Notes under the pieces: generated by a model | Database searches by the model: none | What the model was told of the DNA's origin: nothing | What the model saw: the letters and a program-made list of their open reading frames with translations, nothing else | Shown: positions 58,186-64,000 of the stretch, piece after piece | Position numbering within the stretch: position 1 is the first letter of the stretch | How the letters are laid out: every line of letters begins with the position of its first letter | Source: Streptomyces sp. NRRL S-87 | GTDB taxonomy: Bacteria; Actinomycetota; Actinomycetes; Streptomycetales; Streptomycetaceae | NCBI RefSeq assembly: GCF_000719335.1 | Contig: NZ_JOGB01000013.1 | Location: 1 to 64,000, forward strand | Length of the DNA: 64,000 bases | Direction: 5' to 3' | Translations under genes and position numbers: made by a program

Positions 58186-60024
58186 TCACGGGGCCGCGGG
58201 GGGCCCGGGCGGGCGGCCCAGCGGGAGCAGGTACTGGACGGGCTCGTCGAGGTCGTCCAGACCGAGGAGCTCGTGGGCCAGGTCGTCGTGGAGGCCGCCC
58301 AGGGGGACGGTGGCCAGGCCGAACGCCGCCGCGGTCAGCAGCAGCGTCTGGGCGAGGTGGCCGGCCTCCAGCAGGCCCAGCCGCAGCGCCCGCAGGCCGT
58401 AGCGGCGGCGCAGCAGGGCCAGGTCGAGGTGGACCGCGAGGACCGCCGGGACCGCGTCGACGCCCACCGCGTCCGGGTCGTCGGCGGGACGTGAGAGGTA
58501 CGAGGACAGCGCCTTGAGGGCTGCCACGGCCGGCGCCGGGCCGATCGGGAGCAGCGCGCGCCGCTCCGGCACGCAGTGGTACGTCCCCGCGGCCACCCCC
58601 GCCACGTCCAGCGCCACCAGGCGCACGCGCACGCTGTAGAGGGCGCCCGCGCTCGGGTACGGGCGGTGCCGCAGGGTGCGGGCGCCCCCGCCGGCGAGCG
58701 GCTGCCGGGTGGTGTGGCTCTCCGCGTACGCGGACCACAGCACCCCGCCCAGGGTCCCCGCGTCGAGCGGCCCGGACAGTGCCCCGCGCACCGAGCTGCG
58801 GCGGCGCAGCGCCTCCCCGAGGGGGAGCTCGGGCAACGGGGCGGCGGGGAGGGGCAGTTCGGCCCCGAGGCGGGCCGCCGAGGGGGCGGGGAGGGGCGGC
58901 AGGTCGCGCAGCGCGGTGTCCTCGGGGCGCCCGATCCGGAACTTGCTGCGCTCCAGGTACTGGTAGTCCGCGGCCCGGTGCCCGGCGGGGAAGAAGTCGG
59001 GGTCGTCCCCGGTCTCCATCAAGGTGCGCGCCGCGAGCCGGCAGACCGCCCGCTCCTCGTCCGGGGTCACGCCGAGCCGGTTGAACAGCATGTGCAGCTG
59101 GGACGCCCACACCCAGGGCAGCCGCCGGTCGGCCTCGTCCTCCGGTACCGCGCCGCCGCGCAACCGGGCCTCCGCGGCTGCGACGTGGCGGGCCCACTCC
59201 GCCAGCCACGGCGCGGCGGTGCCGGCGTCGAGCGACGCGCGCAGCGCCCGGGCGCGCCGGACCAGGCCCGGCCGTCGGAGGGCAAACACGGAGTTCACGC
59301 GGGAGTGGACCGCGGCCCCGGGCAGCGGCTCCACCTCGGTGACCCAGCGCCAGGACGCGGCGTGCCGGCGCAGCCAGCGCGCGCCGGCCAGCTCGTCGAG
59401 GCCGAGCGCGTGGGCGGTGGCGTGCGCGACGTCCAGGGCCAGCGGCAGCCGGGCGCCGCGGTCCGGGGTCGCGCGCAGGGCTTCGACCGCCGCGCGGGTG
59501 GAACGCACGAACACCTCCTCGGCGAGCGGCAGCGCGGTCGGGCCGCCGTACCGGTCGGTCTCCGGTACGTACGGGACCGCGCGCACCTCGCCGTGCCGGG
59601 CCGGCCAGGGGCCGGTGAACGCGGCGGGCCACGACGCGGCGGCTCCGGCCAACCGGGCCGGCAGCCCGGCGGCCGCCCCTGCGGGGAGCGGGCCGCGGTA
59701 GCGGATCCGCAGGTGCGGGCCACCCTCGCCGTAGCGGATGAAGAACCAGCCGGCGTGCGGATGGGCCGTCATGCCGTCCATGAGCGGTGCGAGGACGTCG
59801 GTGACGAAGGCGTCCGTGTCCGGGCCGCCGGTGTGAAGGGCGAGGTGGAGGCCGTGCCACGGAGCCGAAGTCTCGGGGGTCTCGGGACTCTCGGGGGTCT
59901 CGGGGGTCTCGGGGGTCTCCGAAGGATCGGCGGTCTCGGGAGCCTCGGGCGCTTCACGAGCCTCGGGCGCCTCGGGGACCTCGGGTCCGGGGTCGGGACG
60001 GCGGCGGGGGCCGGCGGTCGTCAT
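58186..60024 (-). CDS. fusion: thiopeptide-type dehydratase-like domain + SagB-type azoline dehydrogenase
   Basis: A 612-residue two-domain protein. Residues 1-55 are a Pro/Glu/Thr repeat (PETPETPESPETPET). Residues ~58-340 match the lantibiotic-dehydratase C-terminal/thiopeptide elimination family: WFFIRYGEGGPHLRIRYRG, REVRAVPY-like, and WVWASQLHMLFNRLGVTPDEE. Residues ~400-610 are a nitroreductase/SagB domain: RRRSSVRGALSGPLDAGTLGGVLW and RHRPYPSAGALYSVRVRLV. SagB oxidises azolines to azoles with FMN. It begins 7 bases after the YcaO gene. The combination in one chain is unusual. Confidence 0.85.
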   Translation of the reverse strand: MTTAGPRRRPDPGPEVPEAPEAREAPEAPETADPSETPETPETPESPETPETSAPWHGLHLALHTGGPDTDAFVTDVLAPLMDGMTAHPHAGWFFIRYGEGGPHLRIRYRGPLPAGAAAGLPARLAGAAASWPAAFTGPWPARHGEVRAVPYVPETDRYGGPTALPLAEEVFVRSTRAAVEALRATPDRGARLPLALDVAHATAHALGLDELAGARWLRRHAASWRWVTEVEPLPGAAVHSRVNSVFALRRPGLVRRARALRASLDAGTAAPWLAEWARHVAAAEARLRGGAVPEDEADRRLPWVWASQLHMLFNRLGVTPDEERAVCRLAARTLMETGDDPDFFPAGHRAADYQYLERSKFRIGRPEDTALRDLPPLPAPSAARLGAELPLPAAPLPELPLGEALRRRSSVRGALSGPLDAGTLGGVLWSAYAESHTTRQPLAGGGARTLRHRPYPSAGALYSVRVRLVALDVAGVAAGTYHCVPERRALLPIGPAPAVAALKALSSYLSRPADDPDAVGVDAVPAVLAVHLDLALLRRRYGLRALRLGLLEAGHLAQTLLLTAAAFGLATVPLGGLHDDLAHELLGLDDLDEPVQYLLPLGRPPGPPAAP

Positions 60025-60031
60025 CGCGTCC

Positions 60032-62209
60032 TCACGGGAAGGGGTGGGGGTGGAGGGGCAGTTCGTCGTGGCGCAGCGGCCGGTCGGTACGGCCCAGCCG
60101 GTGGGGGACCTCCAGCAGCCGCGGCAGTCCCAGCGTCCGCCGGTTGACGTGTCCGAAGGTCATCGGCAGCGTGCCGGGGACGATCACCTTGGCGCAGTGC
60201 AGGCCCAGCCGGTCCCGTACGCCGGCCTCGTCCTGCCTGACCGCGAGGACCTCCAACCCCCCGGCGGCCAGCCGGTCCACGGTCCGCGCCAGCAGCAGCG
60301 CGAGGTCGGCCACCGGCTCGGGCGCCCCCGGCCACCGCACATACCAGGGCTCCTCCGGCGCGTCCGAGAACAGGAAGTCCAGCCGGGGTTGCGCCTCCGG
60401 CAGGGTGTTGAGCCCGACGTGGTCGTCGAGGTCCAGCACCAGCTCGGGACGGTCGAGCATCGGCCGCAGCCGGTCGGGGTCGAGCCCCCCGCCGGGGGTC
60501 GAACGGCGGGCGGCCTCCTGCACGTTGGTGACGACCTCCGCCACCGCCGAGCGGATCGCCGCGCGCGGGTCGTGGTGCGCCCCGGCGGCCAGGAACGCGC
60601 GGGGCGCGCCGGGATGCGCACCGTCGTACCGGCACAGCGCCAACACCGCTGGAACGGCGAGGTCGTTGGTCGCGTCGAACAGCGTCAGCCGGTAGCGCAG
60701 CAGGGCGGCGCGGTCGGCCAGGGCGGTCACCTCGGCGTCGTCGGCCGGCACGGCGACGCGCGGCAGCGGCGTGCGGGCGTACCAGGCCATCAGGAAGGCG
60801 TCGCGCTCGGCCACCTCGAACAGGCCGTACAGCACGGCCTCCTGGGGACTGTTGCCCAGCCCGCAGCCGTTCGAGGACTCGTACACGACCCGCGGCCGGT
60901 CGGGCCCCGGCACGTCCCAGTAGGCCACGTGCTCCGGTACGGCCACTGCGCGGCGCTCGGTGAGCGACCAGCCGAACACCCAGTCCAGTTCGAGGTCGGG
61001 CGAGTACGGGACGGTCCGGCGGGCCGGGTGGCCCTCGGAGCCGGGATCGGGCAGCCCGAGCCGGAGGGGATCGAGGACCGCGGGACCGCCCGCCGCGCAG
61101 AGCCGGGCGAACGACGTGCGCAGCACGGTGCGGCGGCCGGTGGGCCGCATGCCGGTGAGCCGCTCCACGCCCTCGAAGAGCGCGATGCGCTCGCTGGAGC
61201 GGAAGTCGCCCGACCGTCCGTAGCCGCCGTCGTCGAGGGGCCGTCCGTCCGTCACCCACGCGGTGGTGAGCGCGAACGCGGAGTCCTCGGTGCGGAAGAG
61301 CCGCCGCACCGGCCCGAACCGCTCGTCGAACAGCTCGGCCCGCAACCGCCCTGCGCCGGTGCGGGCGTTGGCCCCGCGCAGCACGGCCGGGTCGGGCACC
61401 GGCGCCGGCCCGGACGGCAGCCGGGCCCCGTCCGCGGTGTCGTCCGGCAACGGCCGGCAGACGGGGCAGCCGCCGACCGGGCGCACCCGGTGGGTGGACC
61501 AGGTGCAGCGGTCGCCCTGCAGGACGTGGACGGTGGCGCGGTGCGCCGGCGGGGCGGCTGCGTCGGCCCCGGGCGGACATGTGGCGGGGCGCCGGGCGGG
61601 GTGGTCGGCCGGGAGCGGGTCCCCTTGCGAGGGGCGTCCGTCCTCCGGGTCGTGGTCCGGGTCGTGGTCCGGGGCGTCGTCCGGGGCGTCGTCGTCCGGC
61701 GGATCCTGGCGCAGCAGGTCGGCCGCGAGCAGGAGCGCCGCCTCGGCGAGCGGCGGGGTACCGGTGCCGCCGAGGGCCAGGCCGGGGCCCTGCCAGGGGA
61801 CCCGTCCCCCGGCGGTGGCCAGTCGTTGCCGCTCGGCGCAGCTGAGGCAGGCGCCCGCGCCCGGCCGGAGCACGGGGCCGACCACGGTCAGCGCCCCGTC
61901 CTCGCGCACGGGCACGAACCGCACCGGGTGCGCCAGGGCGTGCCGGCTCAGCCGCTCGGCCAGTCCGAGGTCCCACGCGGTCAGCCGGACGACGGCGCTG
62001 CCCGCGACCGTGGCGAGGGCCTCGGCCGGGTCGAGCACGGCGGGTGCGGGCGGGGGCTCCGGCACGGGGGCGGGTGAGGGGGCGGGGTCGGGTGAGGGGG
62101 CGGGGTCGGGTGCGGTCGGCGGTGCGGGTCCGGCAACCGGTGCGGGTGCGGGTACGGGTACGGGTACGGGTACGGGTACGGGCAGGCCGCGCGGCCCGGG
62201 GGCGCTCAT
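60032..62209 (-). CDS. YcaO cyclodehydratase with N-terminal ThiF-like/zinc-site region
   Basis: A 725-residue protein. After a Pro/Ala/Val repeat leader (VPVPVPVPVPAPAP), residues ~60-320 form a partner-like region with CLSC and CPVC pairs, the zinc tetrad of TOMM ThiF-like partner proteins. The YcaO domain follows with ATP motifs SSERIALFEGVERL, GLGNSPQEAVLYGLFEVAERDA and SAVAEVVTNVQEAARR. The protein ends PHPFP, a PxPxP terminus characteristic of azoline-forming YcaO enzymes. It would cyclise Ser/Thr/Cys of a precursor peptide. ATG 62209 follows GGAGGAACCCCG and overlaps the upstream gene by 4 bases. Confidence 0.88.
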   Translation of the reverse strand: MSAPGPRGLPVPVPVPVPVPAPAPVAGPAPPTAPDPAPSPDPAPSPAPVPEPPPAPAVLDPAEALATVAGSAVVRLTAWDLGLAERLSRHALAHPVRFVPVREDGALTVVGPVLRPGAGACLSCAERQRLATAGGRVPWQGPGLALGGTGTPPLAEAALLLAADLLRQDPPDDDAPDDAPDHDPDHDPEDGRPSQGDPLPADHPARRPATCPPGADAAAPPAHRATVHVLQGDRCTWSTHRVRPVGGCPVCRPLPDDTADGARLPSGPAPVPDPAVLRGANARTGAGRLRAELFDERFGPVRRLFRTEDSAFALTTAWVTDGRPLDDGGYGRSGDFRSSERIALFEGVERLTGMRPTGRRTVLRTSFARLCAAGGPAVLDPLRLGLPDPGSEGHPARRTVPYSPDLELDWVFGWSLTERRAVAVPEHVAYWDVPGPDRPRVVYESSNGCGLGNSPQEAVLYGLFEVAERDAFLMAWYARTPLPRVAVPADDAEVTALADRAALLRYRLTLFDATNDLAVPAVLALCRYDGAHPGAPRAFLAAGAHHDPRAAIRSAVAEVVTNVQEAARRSTPGGGLDPDRLRPMLDRPELVLDLDDHVGLNTLPEAQPRLDFLFSDAPEEPWYVRWPGAPEPVADLALLLARTVDRLAAGGLEVLAVRQDEAGVRDRLGLHCAKVIVPGTLPMTFGHVNRRTLGLPRLLEVPHRLGRTDRPLRHDELPLHPHPFP

Positions 62210-64000
62210 CGGGGTTCCTCCGCACCCGCCAGGACCGTGAAGCCGGACGCGCGCAGGGCGTCGGCGAGGGGGCGGTCCGCGTCGGCCGGCCACGGGGTGG
62301 GGCGCAGCCCGGTGAGGCGGCCCAGGGCGGCGCGCAGGGCCGGTTCCCGGTCGGCGATCCCGGCGAGCCAGGTGTCGGTCCAGCCCTCGTCGGTCCAACC
62401 GGCCGGGCGGGCGCCGGCCGCCGCGAGCGGGGCCGTGGCACCGCTGAGCGAGGTGTGCCGGGCCGCGCCCGGCGCGCACTGCGCCGCCATCGCACGCGTC
62501 ACCGCCCCGAGGGCGGCCAGCGCCACCGCGTCGGCGGCGGTGGCCTCGACGGCGCGGCTCACGCCGACCGGGCCGGCCCCGGCGGGGCCCGCCCCCGTCC
62601 GTACCGTCGCCAGGAACACCTCCTCCGAGCCGAGTCGGCGGACCGTCAGATCGGCCGCACACCCCATGCGCCGGGTGAGCACGGTCCACCAGTGGCGGGC
62701 CTGCGGATGCGCGTCCCAGGTGGCGTGGGGGGCGGCGGGGCCGACGCCGTCGAGGACGGCCCGGCGCAGGGCCCTGCCGTGGGCGTGCGCGGGGTTCGCG
62801 CCGACGACCGGGGCCGGCGCACCGCCGGGGCGCGCGGGCCCCCGCCGCTGCCGGCTTCCGTGTCCGGTTCCGTGTCCGGTTCCGCGCCCGCCTCCACTTC
62901 CGAGTTCGAGCCCGAGCCCGTAGCCGTGCCCGAGTTCGAGCCCGTGCCCGAGTTCGAGTTCGGCGGCGCGGCAGGCCGCCTCCAGGCGGGCCAGGTCGGC
63001 CCGTACCGCCCCCGCCACCAGCAGCCCCGCCGGGGTACGGCAGGAGGCCAGGGACGCGGGGAGCTGCGGGAGCGCCCCGGGCAGCGGTGCGTCGAGCACT
63101 CCGAGGCGCGGATCGCCCAGCGCCGCGACCCGGCGCAGGGCCTCGGTGAGATCGGTCGCGGGAGGGGCGCCCGGTGTCCGCCGCGAGGCGGGCGGCGCCG
63201 CGGCCCACGGGTGGTACGCCGCCTCCGCCGGCCGGGCCCGGGCGACCAGCACGGCCGGATGCCCGGCCGCCGTCCCGCCGGAGGCGTCGTCGGCCTCGGC
63301 CGGGTCCGGCAGTCCGGCGACGACCGCGAGCAGTCGACCGGCCGCCGCGCCGGCGAGCAGGGCGGTGCACGTCCCGGACGCGGGCCCGACGGCCCCGGCG
63401 GACGCGCGGGGCGGCCGGTCGGTCCGCGCCCGCGGCCCGGTCGGCGCCCCGGTGCCCGGCGCCGCGGACCCGGGCGGGGTCCCCGCGTCGCCCGGTGCCG
63501 TGGTGCCGCGACGCAGGCGGTGGGCGACGGCGGCGGCGTCGGAGCGGATGCGGCCGGGGTCGCCGGTAGCCGTGACGAAGCCGCCGTCGGCGTCGCAGGA
63601 CACCGCCAACGCCACTGCCCCGGTGGGTACGTGCGCCACGAGCACGGCCCGGTCGGCCGGGAGGGCCGGATCGGAGATGACCCGCGGATCCGCCCCGGAC
63701 CGTACGAGGGCCCGTACGAGGGCGCCGGCGAGCGGACCGGACGGATCGGCGGCGGCGATCAGCGGCCGGGCCGCGCGGACCGCCTCGGCGGCCCCGGCGG
63801 GGTGCTCCGCCGACGCCGCGGGCCAGGGCGGGAGTGCGACGCCGTCCGGGTGCTCGACCAGCAGATCGTGCTCCAGCAGCCGCGCGGTGAGGACGGCCAG
63901 TGCGTCCGCCACCCGTGGCGCGTCGGGGCCGCAGTCGGGGACCGGAGCACGGGCCCCGGCCCGAGGGTGGCCGGCGGTGTCGGTTCCACGGGGTACGGGC
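62206..64000 (-). CDS. partial TOMM-cluster protein, possibly degenerate YcaO-like, cut by window edge
   Basis: The frame runs from the right edge without a stop, so the N terminus lies outside; at least 597 residues are visible. DPRLGVLDAPLPGALPQLP followed by LARLEAACRAAELELG, and AVEATAADAVALAALGAV, faintly follow the order of YcaO-domain segments, but the ATP-binding acidic residues are not preserved, so it may be an inactive partner. A Gly/His/Leu repeat (LGHGLELGHGYGLGLELG) lies in the middle. It is coupled to the YcaO gene by an ATGA overlap. The precursor peptide is not in the window. Confidence 0.6.
   Translation of the reverse strand, partial: PVPRGTDTAGHPRAGARAPVPDCGPDAPRVADALAVLTARLLEHDLLVEHPDGVALPPWPAASAEHPAGAAEAVRAARPLIAAADPSGPLAGALVRALVRSGADPRVISDPALPADRAVLVAHVPTGAVALAVSCDADGGFVTATGDPGRIRSDAAAVAHRLRRGTTAPGDAGTPPGSAAPGTGAPTGPRARTDRPPRASAGAVGPASGTCTALLAGAAAGRLLAVVAGLPDPAEADDASGGTAAGHPAVLVARARPAEAAYHPWAAAPPASRRTPGAPPATDLTEALRRVAALGDPRLGVLDAPLPGALPQLPASLASCRTPAGLLVAGAVRADLARLEAACRAAELELGHGLELGHGYGLGLELGSGGGRGTGHGTGHGSRQRRGPARPGGAPAPVVGANPAHAHGRALRRAVLDGVGPAAPHATWDAHPQARHWWTVLTRRMGCAADLTVRRLGSEEVFLATVRTGAGPAGAGPVGVSRAVEATAADAVALAALGAVTRAMAAQCAPGAARHTSLSGATAPLAAAGARPAGWTDEGWTDTWLAGIADREPALRAALGRLTGLRPTPWPADADRPLADALRASGFTVLAGAEEPR

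Overview
The window is high-GC (about 73%) actinobacterial chromosome, almost certainly Streptomyces. It has strong G/C third-position bias, GTG starts, ATGA/GTGA overlaps, a complete hopanoid operon, a conservon, a Streptomyces-type gas-vesicle operon and many lineage-typical small proteins. No IS element, integrase, phage gene or CRISPR array is visible.

Layout. 1-4.2 kb: a GlxA-type AraC regulator beside a DJ-1/PfpI enzyme, an enoyl-CoA hydratase, an HATPase regulator and a type 1 IPP isomerase. 4.7-11.8 kb: a co-directional envelope-lipid operon with two CDP-alcohol phosphotransferases, a LicC-like cytidylyltransferase, an archaeal-type glycerol-1-phosphate dehydrogenase, a GT2 glycosyltransferase and an ABC exporter. 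12.0-24.4 kb: the hopanoid operon hpnC-hpnD-hpnE-polyprenyl synthase-shc-hpnG-hpnH-dxs-hpnO, which carries its own precursor supply. 24.5-33.7 kb: a protein phosphatase, a LysM/M23 cell-wall hydrolase behind a c-di-AMP (ydaO-type) riboswitch, an SGNH hydrolase, a metallo-beta-lactamase-fold gene with a probable frameshift, a DUF5709 protein, an SLC13/ArsB-like transporter, an F420-type luciferase-like enzyme and a hemerythrin.

33.7-44.3 kb: small membrane proteins and a leftward gas-vesicle operon gvpO-A-F-G-J-L-S-K. Divergent from it are a histone-H1-like acidic/basic protein and an SRPBCC protein with an acidic tail; CsbD and DUF234-type ATPase genes follow. 44.3-50.1 kb: a secreted triple-repeat protein and a conservon (cvnA-B-C-D) with a fifth GAF-domain gene. 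50.1-53.8 kb: a split transketolase under a MerR/SoxR-like operator, tRNA-Pro(GGG) and a PAP2/Aur1-type membrane phosphatase. 53.9-55.8 kb: a two-gene cyclodipeptide pathway, a cyclodipeptide synthase resembling Rv2275 coupled to a P450 closely resembling mycobacterial CYP121. 58.2-64 kb: a leftward azol(in)e-forming RiPP (TOMM/thiopeptide-like) gene set cut by the right edge, made up of a dehydratase-like/SagB fusion, a zinc-site plus YcaO protein ending in PxPxP, and a partial, possibly degenerate YcaO-like partner.

The most interesting systems are the CYP121-like/cyclodipeptide synthase pair, the truncated RiPP set with its unusual fusion, and the G1P-dehydrogenase/CDP-alcohol phosphotransferase/exporter operon, whose product is unknown. 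Similarities to named proteins are from memory and were not checked by a search.
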